From Diploptera punctata (taxonomy: Eukaryota > Arthropoda > Insecta > Blattodea > Blaberidae), in NCBI GenBank assembly GCA_030220185.1, contig JASPKZ010003432.1, positions 372,001 to 436,000 on the forward strand: a DNA stretch of 64,000 nt, given 5' to 3'. Within the stretch, counting starts at the first letter, position 1. Every line of letters starts with the position of its first letter. The notes below the pieces were generated by a model, which was given only the letters and a program-made list of their open reading frames with translations, did no database searches and was not told the origin of the DNA. The position numbers and the translations under genes are program-made. Below, in pieces: positions 53,940 through 63,629 of the stretch.

Positions 53940-54280
53940 TTCTCTTTCTAATCCTTACTATGTTGCCACTTCCTGTCCTTGTATTATGTTGTTTGATTGG
54001 CAGGTAGAGAGCTGACAAATACTATGTATTTTAATGATCCGTCGTTCTGCGCGGTCAGTGGCAGAATGACTAACTTGACAACCCTGTTACTTTTGGGGTT
54101 ACGTCTAGGAATGAGCTGTCCCTTCCTTGCCCTTCTCATTACATGTTGCCACTTCTGATTTATTGTCAGACTGGTAACGGAGAGACGACAAATACTGTGA
54201 TTTTAAATGATCCGACCGCTTGAGCGTTTAGTGCTTAAATGACTAATTTGACAACCATGTCAAGATCTTTCACATGTGTT
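53940..54280. repeat. Diverged tandem duplication, unit about 175 bp
   Basis: ATGTTGCCACTTCCTG, GAGAGCTGACAAATACTATG, TTTTAATGATCCG and TGACTAACTTGACAACC recur as ATGTTGCCACTTCTG, GAGAGACGACAAATACTGTG, TTTAAATGATCCG and TGACTAATTTGACAACC. No coding content. Confidence 0.75.
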
Positions 54281-54543
54281 TAGAGATTCTCCCCCCACAT
54301 TTGAAGTTGAAAAATTTCAATACGTGATCGGATGTACAGTTTTCTCCTACATCCCTTCCACAGATTCAGTAGATCGGCGACACTAGCGCTAAAACTCTTC
54401 CCCTCCGCCCGTGAACAGTTAACTTGGATGTTTAATATATATATATATAAAACAACAGTTTTATCAATTAAATTAATATTAAGAAGCTAAAGCTATTACT
54501 ATGATTGAAATAAGTAAATTATTATACACAACTAAACTATTGT

Positions 54544-54664
54544 AATCAATGGTAAAGAGATTTTTTTTTTTTTTGCCTGTATTGGGAATCGAACCTTCAG
54601 CTGAAGGTATGGGGTTCAATTCCTGGTTCAGGGGAAAAAAAAGTTTATCTTTACCATTGATTAG
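54544..54664. repeat. Small palindrome with tRNA T-arm-like sequence
   Basis: Arms of about 57-64 bp meet at CTTCAG|CTGAAGG without a spacer (54,600/54,601). Each arm contains a B-box-like motif (GGTTCAATTCC; GGTTCGATTCCC on the other) and ends in TAATCAATGGTAAAGA / TCTTTACCATTGATTA. A second case of tRNA-like sequence in inverted arms. Confidence 0.7.
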
Positions 54665-54734
54665 ATTTATCAATGCTATTCCAGACTAGCTCTGAGAAAG
54701 GCCATGTTATAATAAAGGAAATGTTAATTTAAGG

Positions 54735-54964
54735 GTACATGGAAAAAAACAAGGTAAGTTACCTGGGAAACGGATTTTCAATTCTACAACTTGCCTGCTT
54801 CTTCACCTGTATGACTAAACTTCGAAGGTAAATAAGTCATGACTGAACTGTTTCTTTTACTGTTTCATATTTCTAAAAGATTTTTCTTTCCATGGAGAAT
54901 ATTAATGACACCTCAAACTTCACTTATATAAAAAATAACTTACCTGTTTTTTTTTTTTTTGCAT
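54735..54964 (+). mobile_element. M3, copy 3, with inverted ends
   Basis: AAACAAGGTAAGTTACC at left and TAACTTACCTGTTTTTT at right form imperfect inverted repeats of about 16 bp; the interior matches 16.7 kb (TTCGAAGGTAAATAAGTCAT). Abuts SINE-B. Confidence 0.62.
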
Positions 54965-54967
54965 TTT

Positions 54968-55287
54968 AAATTCCATGGCACAACATGCCTAAAAGGCCCT
55001 TGGCATACCAGCCAGCTGTTCACATCCACTTGTGTCATTTACAGAGGTGGCTGATCATCTAGCCAGTATACGGGTGGCATGTGGTCAGCATGTCAAGTTC
55101 CTCAACCATTATAGCTGGTTTTCTCAATCAGGAGTCACTTCTCATTGTAGCTATCCAAATTCCTCATGATGCTAGGTGGGCATCAGCTCCATGAGAAAAT
55201 TTCTTCCCACATTGGGACTTGAACGAGCAAGAGTCCTGTAGCATCAAGGCATCATCTTGCCTTAAACTGCTCAGCTAAGGCACAGGA
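54968..55287 (-). mobile_element. SINE-B copy 5
   Basis: Nearly full length; body GCTGATCATCTAGCCAGTAT and head CCGTGCCTTAGCTGAGCAG recognisable, B box decayed. Confidence 0.85.
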
Positions 55288-55404
55288 TCTTTCTTTGTAT
55301 TCTTCAATTGAAAACTATTGGATATGGTAACACCCAGACAATACAAATTCTAATGTACATTATATAGATGTTATTTTTTTACACGCTTTATATTAGCTTG
55401 ACCT

Positions 55405-55896
55405 GTATCTATCTATGTAATGGAATCTTTCAACGCGATTTTCACCCACTTAAAATCATTGGATCGACTTGAAACTTTGTATACTTGTAAAAGACCTGTG
55501 ACAATACAATAATTCCATATTTTGTTTCTAGAATCATGGCCAGAATCATCAGAAAATCATAAAAAGTGTTTTTGTATCTATGTAATGGAATTTTTGAACA
55601 CGATTTTCACCCACTTAGAAACATTGGATCGACTTGAAACTTTGTATACGTATAAAGGACCCATGACAATACAATAATTTCATATTTATTTTCTAAAATC
55701 CTGGCCAGAATCATCAGAAAATAAAGAAAAGTGTCTTTGTATCTATGTAACGGAATTTCTGAACACGATTTTCACCCACTTAGAAACATTGGATCAACTT
55801 AAAACTTTGTATACTTTTAAAGGACCCACGACAATGCAATAATTTCATATTTTGTTTCTAAAATCCTGGCCAGAATCATCAGAAAATCAAAAAAAT
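55405..55896 (+). repeat. Three tandem 165-bp units
   Basis: Each unit: TATCTATGTAATGGAAT, ACACGATTTTCACCCACTTA, TTGGATCGACTTGAAACTTT, GACAATACAATAATTTCATA, CTGGCCAGAATCATCAGAAA. Units 2 and 3 are the most alike, so expansion was recent relative to insertion. Confidence 0.9.
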
Positions 55897-55942
55897 GAAA
55901 ACTGGTATAATAGGTTGCGGACTTGTCGACTTTTTAGTCAAT

Positions 55943-56033
55943 CGTTGTAAGAGCTCAGTTGGTAGAGTGGTGAACTCTAGTGGTATATAATTTCAGTAAT
56001 CCATAGGTCGCTGGTTCAAATCCGGCTGGGAGG
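55943..56033 (+). ncRNA. tRNA-Tyr-like sequence with intron-sized insert, copy 2
   Basis: GAGCTCAGTTGGTAGAGTGG, GAACTCTAG (anticodon GTA altered relative to ACTGTAG at 18.9 kb), insert TGGTATATAATTTCAGTA, then ATCCATAGGTCGCTGGTTCA and AATCCGGC. B box intact. Confidence 0.75.
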
Positions 56034-56717
56034 ATTTTTTTTTAGATGAGTATTACTTTCAGCTCATACTACAATAGTATGGAATTTAAAAATATTTACA
56101 TTTTTATCTTATTCTGTAAAATATTAAAACTAAAAAATAAAAAATAAACAATAATTTTAAAAAACTAAAACAACATGCTTTATTAGAAAACCGAACTAAA
56201 AAAATGAAAAATAATTTTAATTTTCAACACGCTTGGGATAAATAATTTTACCATCAAAAGCGTGCGGTGCTCTTTATGATTTTTACATTTTCTTCCTAAA
56301 GACTTTACTTTTGCCAATATCTGTTTATTATCAAATATATTAATTGATAAAAGCACCCCACGCTTTTGATGGTAAAATTATTTATCCCAAGCGTGTTGAA
56401 AATTAAAATTATTTTTCATTTTTTTAGTTCGGTTTTCTAATAAAGCGTGTTGTTTTAGTTTTTTAAAACTATTGTTTATTTATTATCCTTTTCTCTGAAA
56501 ACAATCTGTAAATCCATCTCTAATGTGCTAGCCCTAACATGAATTCACTGGAGACCACTTAGCTGCTCATTTTCGGAGTTCTAATCAAACCTTCACAGCT
56601 ACCTTAACAGTGCTAGGAACTGCATTCCCACTGTACTTCAATCTGATCAGCAGTTCCCTAATTGAACATGCCCACAATGTGGATTAGATTGGAATACAAT
56701 TGAATTGTAAAAGAAAC

Positions 56718-57185
56718 TATGTATAAAACATACCTTAACCAATTGTTACTTTATGGGCTGGAATGTGGACTAAAACAAAGAAAGATTTAAGTAGGATTTA
56801 TTTATTACAGGAAATGGAGATGATGAAATGTTAAGAAAGTATGTTAGGAAAAATTAGGATATACAAATTTTGGAATACAGAAATAAGATAATTTTTTAAT
56901 ATGGACAGAGTACAGGATAAAATAGAAAATAGTAGAATAAAATGGTATGACAATGTAAAAAAGGATGGTTACTGAAAGATTACCATGACAGGCTCCAGAA
57001 TATAGAATATAGGGAAAGAGAATAAGAGATATATAAATGGTAGGAACACATTACGAAGGATACTGAAAGAAAAAAAATAAATTGGAATGAAGTTGAGGAG
57101 AGATAGATGTGGAATAATTGAGATAGGTGGAGGCTTTTGTCCAAGACTCAACCTTCTGAAAGAGAACACGAGGAAGATGATGAAA
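56718..57185 (+). pseudogene. LINE RT C-terminal relic
   Basis: KETMYKTYLNQLLLYGLECG, later VQDKIENSRIKWYDNVKKD, then NEVEER-like and RDRCGIIEIGGGFCPRLNLL and KENTRKM. The LLYG and DRW-LCQRLNL-like motifs mark the end of a LINE RT ORF. Frameshifts throughout. Confidence 0.7.
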
Positions 57186-57344
57186 AAAAAAAAGAAGTTT
57201 CTTTTGATCAAAAATAATTTTAGATTGTTGCTCCCAATTGCAAACAAAATATGGCACAGCTATCAAATTAATCCTTTGATATGTCTGATAAAATTCAAGT
57301 TATATAGAAGCTTTGTCAGCTCACTTCCTGACTATCCCAGAAAC

Positions 57345-57680
57345 AACTCCAAAATGTGATAAGTCCTTTGCACATCATTCAACTTCTGGCCTCACAGCCA
57401 CATGTGTTAATATTAAACACAAACGTGATGATCATCCAACCAGTATAGTTGTGATATGTGGTCAGCATGTGGGGTATCTCAGCATTATAACTGGTTTTCT
57501 CAACATTAAGTCACTACTTATTGTAGCTACTAAAATACCACATAATCAGGAGTACTAGACCTACATATTGGCTAAAATTCCATGAGGAAATTTCTTACAC
57601 TATGGGATCTAGAACCACTACTTGTCACACAGCTGCCAATCAGTCAGGAATACGATACCTTAGACCATTCAGCAAAAATG
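57345..57680 (-). mobile_element. SINE-B copy 6
   Basis: CTTCTGGCCTCACAGCCACA, GATGATCATCCAACCAGTAT, CTACTTATTGTAGCTACTAA; the head region at right is degraded. Confidence 0.84.
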
Positions 57681-57734
57681 GGCAAATGTTTTGTCTATAG
57701 AGTAAACAAAATATTATATTTTTTTCTTGCATCT

Positions 57735-58113
57735 TGTAAGCCTTTGTTTCCCTTGACGAAGAGTTAGGTACTCTACCCCTACAGGGAAGAAATTGAACGA
57801 TACTTGTTTTTTATAGATGTCATTGGAGTGGCCCGTGGTCAGCATTCTGCCTCATAGTGACATTTAGGAAACCAAAGTAGTACTAGGACAGGAAAAATCG
57901 GTAAATTTTGTTTGGAGGCCTTTTACTCAGGCTTAAGGATCTTTTATGAGCCTGAAAATCTTTTAAACTCAGGACCCACGGCTTAAAGTTCCTCCCGGAG
58001 GACTTGCTCCTTGGATTTTTCCATCCTAAAAAATCCATCGACCCCGGCTGGGTTTGAAAGCATGACACTCAGGACTAGAGGCAAGGGGCATAACCACTAG
58101 TCCACCACAGCCG
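57735..58113 (-). mobile_element. SINE-D copy 3, nearly full length
   Basis: CTTAAAGTTCCTCCCGGAGG, CCTTGGATTTTTCCATCC; B box GGTTTGAAAGCATG mutated; head ACTAGTCCACCACAGCCG at right. Confidence 0.88.
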
Positions 58114-58132
58114 ATACAAAATATTATAAAAA

Positions 58133-58431
58133 CTGTAAAATTATAACTTTTCATGGCTGGTATCTAGATTCCTATTTAGTTGATCTTATGGGCTAAATGA
58201 CCATGGACCAGTTTCGTTGAAACTCAACATTTTGTCAACACTGCAGTAGACATCTTAGGAAATTCTGTGTGCTCTCTGTGAACTGTCAGCTGCAGACTAT
58301 TGAGGAATTCACAGAGAGCATGCAGAATCTACAGAGGATGTCTATTGCAGTAGTAGAAAAATGTTGAGTTTTAACGAAACTGGACCATGGTCATTCAGTC
58401 TGGAAGATCAACTAAAGAGGAATTATAAAAA
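58133..58431. mobile_element. Palindromic insertion with tail
   Basis: Arms 58,169-58,290 and 58,302-58,431 (ACCATGGACCAGTTTCGTTG and partner CGAAACTGGACCATGGT); 36-bp tail at left; ATTATAAAAA on both sides (58,123-58,132, 58,432-58,441) as a possible 10-bp duplication, weakened by low complexity. No coding content. Confidence 0.65.
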
Positions 58432-58442
58432 GTTAATAAAAT

Positions 58443-58680
58443 TAAAATGAGTCATACACTCCATGCTCTTCACAACACAGGACCATAGTTTCAGGAACAG
58501 TCATTCCTTTTTTCAGCCATTTTTTGACTGTTGAATTTTTACCTTCACCATCGTCAAAAAAAACCTGAAAATAGGTAACAACTGTTCCTGTAACCACAGT
58601 CCTGTGCTGTGAAGAACATAGAGTAGGCTATATGAAATGAGATAATATATGACTCATTTTAATTTTATTAATTTGAAAGT
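58443..58680. repeat. Second adjacent palindrome
   Basis: AATAAAATTAAAATGAGTCA and ACACAGGACCATAGTTTCAG pair with CTGTAACCACAGTCCTGTG and TGACTCATTTTAATTTTATT at right. Arms about 75-100 bp with an indel. No clear target duplication. Confidence 0.7.
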
Positions 58681-58689
58681 CTCATAAAA

Positions 58690-59221
58690 ATAATGTAAAT
58701 TAGTGGAACATTAGTATGAGACTCCTATTTTGGAAGTTCAGAGTTCAAACCCAACTGTCAACCAGACTGACTTAGTTGTTAACTGGTTTTCCTCAATTGT
58801 TAGACCATGGGAGTAGAAATTTCAATATTTCACCATAATAACCACTTCATAATACAGGCCTGCCAAGTTTTAAATCTAGAAAAGCTGATATCTGTATTGA
58901 TAGAAGCTGATAAAATATAAAAAGGCTGATATGAACTTAGTTGCTATTTAAAGTAGTTACTTGAAAAAAAAAAGAAATGACTTTAATTAACTTGTGAGAT
59001 TTTATACGGTTTCCAGTGACGCACTTAGTTTTCTGTAAGAATTTATCATAAAATTCCTGTTTATAACATCTCCTCTCTGTGCACAATACACATCATCTAT
59101 GTAAAGTGGGGTGCGAAAGTCATAGGTAAATTGAAAATGAACTATATTAATGCCATCTATTCATCTACCAAGGAACTCGAAGCACAACAAGAGCAATTAG
59201 TGCTATTAGAGCATACATCAT
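58690..59221. other. Intergenic sequence, nothing recognised
   Basis: No signature found. Confidence 0.4.
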
Positions 59222-59454
59222 ATCTTTTTATACCTGTACATCCCCACATGGGGCAAAGTTGCTCCTTTGCCAGAATTCAGAATTACTTAACCAAGCTAAT
59301 TTTGTTATGTTTATTTCGCTACAGATGTCAGTGATTGACAAGTGGTTAACTCACTGTTTCAGAGACACACATAATAGGTATTTAAAGCATAACTTGGATG
59401 GAAAAGGGCAATTAAATTTTGCTCAGAGGCTCTAATTTGGGATTGAAGTTCCAT
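59222..59454 (+). mobile_element. Repeat family O, copy 2
   Basis: GTACATCCCCACATGGGGCA, GTTTATTTCGCTACAGATGT, CAGTGATTGACAAGTGG, TTAAATTTTGCTCAGAGGCT. Confidence 0.6.
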
Positions 59455-59606
59455 TGCGAGCTCAAAAATCTTCACACTCAGGACCCATGGCCTAAAGTTT
59501 CCCTCGATTTTTCCATCCTAAAAATACATGAAGCTGGCCTGGTTTGAACCCATGACTCTCAGGACCAGAGGCAAGGTACTTAACCTGTAGACCATGGAGA
59601 CAATAT
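59455..59606 (-). mobile_element. SINE-D copy 4, 5' half
   Basis: CACTCAGGACCCATGGCCTA, TTTTTCCATCCTAAAAATAC, TTTGAACCCATGACTCTCAG. Abuts family O as SINE-B abuts it at 12.4 kb. Confidence 0.8.
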
Positions 59607-59639
59607 TAGAACACACACACTGCTGCATTGATCAACAAC

Positions 59640-59780
59640 AACCCTAGAAAACCTTTAGCTGGCTGCTAGCCTCACATCTACATGTGGTAATAACAAAGGT
59701 GGACGATCATCTGGCCAATATAAGGATAACATGTGGTCAGCATATCGGGTTCCCATGATTATAGTTATCCCCTCATAATT
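59640..59780 (-). mobile_element. SINE-B copy 7, fragment
   Basis: GGCTGCTAGCCTCACATCTA, GGACGATCATCTGGCC, CATGTGGTCAGCATATCGGG. Confidence 0.78.
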
Positions 59781-60004
59781 CATCTTACAAAATATTGAGA
59801 AGAAAGTGTTTTGTCCATTTTCTCTCTTATATTACATTAAAAATGTCATAAAAAAAAACAAAATGGTGATCTAGTGCACTCAAGCACAATTACATGCATA
59901 CTTGAACCAATGCCAACTGAAACTTTTGAAATAGTATTGTACTCTATTGTTCAAAACAACAACTTGGCAACAAAAACTATGGAAAAAAAAAGTATGTTAA
60001 TCTG

Positions 60005-61140
60005 AAAAAGATCATCATCATCCATGCAAGTATTAAACCATGTGACCTGTTATGATCTAAAAGAGGAATTTTCCATCCAGCGATTTTTTTCTTTTTTTTT
60101 TTTGGACATTCCAGCGATCTTTTGCCTTGGGGGCAGTCAGTAATGAAGCATGGCTTTTGGAATTCTATGAGATGGCATTCGTTGAAGATGGGCTTTCCAG
60201 TTGTTCTGGTAGTTTTGTATGTGGTAGAGAATGGATTCTACATCCAACTCTTCTATAATTTTCTCATTTATTTTATGGTCCCACTTTGTATAGCCTGCTG
60301 AATGGCGCATAAATTACATTTAATTTGCTATTATTTGGGCTTTCATCTCTTCTTCGTATTGTCCATACTTTCACTACCATATCTTAATACTGGTCTTGCG
60401 AGAACCTTATAAAGCTGTAATCTTGTGTTCTTTTGTATTAAAGATGGTTTTATTATACCGGTACTGTTAATTATCCTTGTTTTTGTGAAATTTGTGATTT
60501 TCTTTGATACATCAGCTTCATCTTAAAATGTTAAATTATAACCCAAATAATTAAATTAATTTCAAAACTCCTGGTGTGACAGGCCTTGAAGGCCCTTAGC
60601 CTATCAGCCGGCTGCTGGTCTCACATCCACATGTGTCAATCACAGAGGTAGATGATCATCCAGCCAGTGTAGGGGTGACATGTGGTCAGCATCTTGAGTC
60701 CCACAGCCGTTACAGCTGGTTTTCTCAACCTGGAGCTGCTACTTATTGTAGCTACCCAAATGCCTCACAATGCTGGGTGGGCACTGGTCCCATACTGGCT
60801 GAAATACCATGAGAAAATTTCTTTCCCCATGGAGACTCGAACCAGTGCAAGTCCCTTAGCTCTGCGCCAAGGCTTCCTGCCTTAACCACTCGGCTATGGC
60901 ACCGGACATTAAATTCATTTAATCATTATAAATTTCATCGTCCAAAACTATTTTGCTAGGTATAGAGTATTTCCTGCAAAAGGCCATCACTTTAGTTTTC
61001 TTTGTATTGATTTCCATGTTGTAACTTTTTGCAATTATACTGTAAATCTGTTTCTGTTGGAGCTATTAATATCAAATCATCTGCAAAAAGCATGGAGTCT
61101 ATTTTTAGGTTTCTATTAATTTGAATAGAACCATGTCTGA
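60005..61140 (-). pseudogene. LINE-N RT relic, split by SINE-B
   Basis: The minus strand from 61,140: RNLKIDSMLFADDLILIAPT (catalytic FADD), then after a frameshift MEINTKKTKVMAFCRKYS. It continues after the SINE with TRLQLYKVLARPVLRYGSES, QNYQNNWKAHLQRMPSHRIP restored across frames, and CPQGKRSL near 60,125. The 3' end CATGCAAGTATTAAACCATG matches fragments at 11.1 and 45.0 kb. Confidence 0.78.
60572..60907 (-). mobile_element. SINE-B copy 8, reference copy
   Basis: Complete: minus-strand head GGTGCCATAGCCGAGTGGTT, AAGGCAGGAAGCC..., B box CTGGTTCGAGTCTCC, body to AAGGCCCTTAGCCTATCAGC at left. The best copy for defining the family. Nested in LINE-N. Confidence 0.93.
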
Positions 61141-61920
61141 AAAAGATTAGTAGATATATATTTTATTTCTAATAAGTGTGCATGGTCCATCTACATGCTG
61201 ACAAGCTTAGAAAATGCTGATAACAGCCTCTAAAAGCTAACACTTGTTAGGCCTGATATTATTAAAATTAAAATATGATTTTCTTGAGAAAAAGAAAATG
61301 ACAACACAACAATAAAATGTCATAGCCTACTGGATACACCTAAAGATCCTAAACATGATATGACCTTAGATGTTAAAACATTTATAAATAATAATTCAAA
61401 TTTTAAAAAAATAATATAAACTGCATGATGTCATTTTATAATTTTAATTGCTATCATACGAGAATCATCAACATAAGTGAAAAGATACTTTGGAGCTAAA
61501 AATGGTAACTTATAAATAAACTGGTTAGACAAACATTATATAGTTTTTCACACTCGTGTTTTCATTTCTTGGGTTTTCGTACAATCCCAATTAAATTCTA
61601 TTGTTACAATCACTAATAGCTACATAAATATAACACTTGTAATGGGTACAACACTTAGCAATATGATATTTTACACAGGCTGACTTATAGCTAACACAAT
61701 TAAACAAATATACACAAAGATACTGTGTAATTCCCTGAGTATACAATTGTGCAATAATACTGTCTGACAATTTCTTGTAAACTCCTGGCAAACGGCCAAT
61801 CTTTTCCTTTAACATCACTCTTTATAAGTAGATATTTAGCCAGATGTAACCTGACCTATTATAGACAATTCAAGCTCAATAATTTATGAAATAATCAGCA
61901 TAAACCAGTTAACATTAAGC
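61141..61920. other. AT-rich sequence, nothing recognised
   Basis: No signature found. Confidence 0.4.
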
Positions 61921-61932
61921 ATTATCAGAAGT

Positions 61933-62093
61933 TAAGTTATGTAGGTAGGAAACACTGTGAGATTTTAATTTATGTTGAGTTGTTTTTGACTCACCTCATA
62001 CTTCTTAACATCCTCACAGACTCGAGTTTCTTCACTGTCGAGTCTGCAAGGGCGTTAAGAAGTATGAGGTGGGTTAAAAACAACTCAACATAA
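61933..62093 (+). mobile_element. Small palindromic insertion with tail
   Basis: ATTATCAGAAGT at 61,921-61,932 and 62,094-62,105 is an exact 12-bp target duplication. Inside: a 40-bp tail, then arms TTTATGTTGAGTTGTTTTTG / CAAAAACAACTCAACATAAA-like pairing around GACTCGAGTTTCTTCACTGT. Right arm begins AAGTATGAGGTGGGTT, parallel to the PLE terminus. Confidence 0.8.
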
Positions 62094-62224
62094 ATTATCA
62101 GAAGTGTTGCAGATCAAAATTTTGAAGATCAAAATGGAAGTAGCTTTGTCAACATTTATTTTCAAATATAAATTCTCTACAAAATTTAACAGACCTTCAT
62201 CCATCCAAGTAATACCTTAGTTTC

Positions 62225-62370
62225 CTATTAGATGTTGCCTTAAGGCGATGTATTAACCACATGTCCCTCGCTGACATCTGTAGGGAAATAAGCATAACTA
62301 AATTGATGTGGTTAAACTTCCTACTAGGAAAGCACCCATGTCCTGCTGCGAGATGAATGGGGATTGTAGA
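62225..62370 (-). mobile_element. Repeat family O, copy 3
   Basis: CGCTGACATCTGTAGGGAAA, TAAGCATAACTAAATTGATG are inverted relative to copies 1 and 2. Confidence 0.5.
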
Positions 62371-62904
62371 TTGTAGAATATTTTCAAATAATTGATCATT
62401 CTGATGACTATCATTTTAAACATCTCTATGGTTATACAATCTATGATATTACTATCAGCAACAAAAAAAAAATGTCATTTGGAATTTAATGTCATGCAGT
62501 TAGAGAATATGTCATTAGCTCTCTTGTATTCCAATAATAATTAGAAGGAAAATTTGAAAACTGAATGAAGGATGGGTAGAGAAGAAGATTATTCCGATCC
62601 CTAACCTCATTAAAATTATAGATAAAAAAATTAAAACTATTTAGAATAATTTAATTTTAATAATAAATATATTCAATATATAAACATTTTTTGACATTTC
62701 ATGTTTTGGGATTTGTATTGATAGAAAGATGGTATTAATGTGTTCTATTTTCAATTTACACGTCACTTTGTCAGACTAAAGTTACACACATGATTTGTAT
62801 CGGTACAGGGCATCTGACTCAAACCTTTCATTTTTTAATTAAGCAATCAGATAGCCATTGATATATGCAGTCAGAATTGAGTTGTATCACATATGGAAAC
62901 AGGG
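62371..62904. other. AT-rich sequence, nothing recognised
   Basis: No signature found. Confidence 0.4.
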
Positions 62905-63001
62905 ATTGATAAACTTACTTATTTTAGGAATTCACACTATGGGGTATATTCATTTAGGTAGAATTTTTTTATCACTCACCTCATACTGTTCTTCTTTTTG
63001 A

Positions 63002-63325
63002 CTATAAACTAGTTTTGGAACATAGTTTCTGTTCCAGCCTCAATATTGTCATGACTGTTATTCTGTCGTCTTGAAGAGCTGTCCTTCGCTCTTTCCATTG
63101 GCAGACTGAAAACCTCGAAACCAGGCCATTCTCACCAGGAATTTCAAAGTTCATCAATATCTTCTTATCACTCTTTTGAATGTAGATCTTTTCCCAAACA
63201 GTAAGTTCTTTTGGTTTTTCTATTTGTTTTAATAATTTAGCTTCTTTCTCGATAAGATGTTTTTCAGACCATGCATGGGCAGCCACTGCAAGAAGGGGAA
63301 ATAGAAAAATCTGCAGTGGCTGCAT
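63002..63325 (-). pseudogene. PLE GIY-YIG C-terminus, left arm
   Basis: AVAAHAWSEKHLIEKEAKLL, KQIEKPKELTVWEKIYIQKS and MNFEIPGENGLVSRF, then frame loss. It contains the block deleted from the 51-kb copy. The start is inside the palindrome centre, so the Met start is fortuitous. Confidence 0.8.
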
Positions 63326-63560
63326 CTTATCGAGAAAGAAGCTAAATTATTAAAACAAATAGAAAAACCAAAAGAACTTACTGTTTGGGAAAAGATCTAC
63401 ATTCAAAAGGGCGATAAGAAAAAAATTGATGAACATTTTTCCCAGTGAGAATGACGTGGTTTCGAGGTTTGCCAATGGAAAGAGTGAAGGACAGCTCTTC
63501 AAGATGACAGAATAACGGTCATGACGATACTGAGGATGGAACAAAAACTATGTTCCGAAA
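63310..63560 (+). pseudogene. PLE C-terminus, right arm
   Basis: Same coding region in plus orientation, more decayed: ASYREKEAKLLKQIEKPKEL and TVWEKIYIQKGDKKK, then frameshifts before the terminal DDTEDGT-like end. Confidence 0.75.
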
Positions 63561-63629
63561 CTAATTTATAGTCAAAAAGAAGAACAGTATGAGGTGAGTG
63601 ATAAAAAATTCTACCTAAATTGATAAACT

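Larger units (their letters stand above)
55381..56482 (+). mobile_element. Composite foldback + tRNA-Tyr-like element, copy 2
   Basis: Opens with ACACGCTTTATATTAGCTTG; three tandem units of about 165 bp (55,405; 55,574; 55,739), a tRNA-Tyr-like segment, an AT spacer, then a foldback (arms 56,146-56,290 and 56,335-56,482) ending ATAAAGCGTGTTG. The unit count (three here, one at 18-19 kb) and loss of a segment in the hairpin distinguish the copies. Non-coding. Confidence 0.75.
62916..63618. mobile_element. Head-to-head palindromic PLE insertion
   Basis: ATTGATAAACT at 62,905-62,915 and 63,619-63,629 is an 11-bp target duplication. Inside are two inverted copies of the PLE 3' end, meeting near 63,285-63,300; each arm is over 300 bp. 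The left outer tail (TTAGGAATTCACACTATGGG) is the inverted start of a following tandem unit, as at 44.5 kb. Arms have separate indels, so divergence followed insertion or two molecules were joined. Confidence 0.85.
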
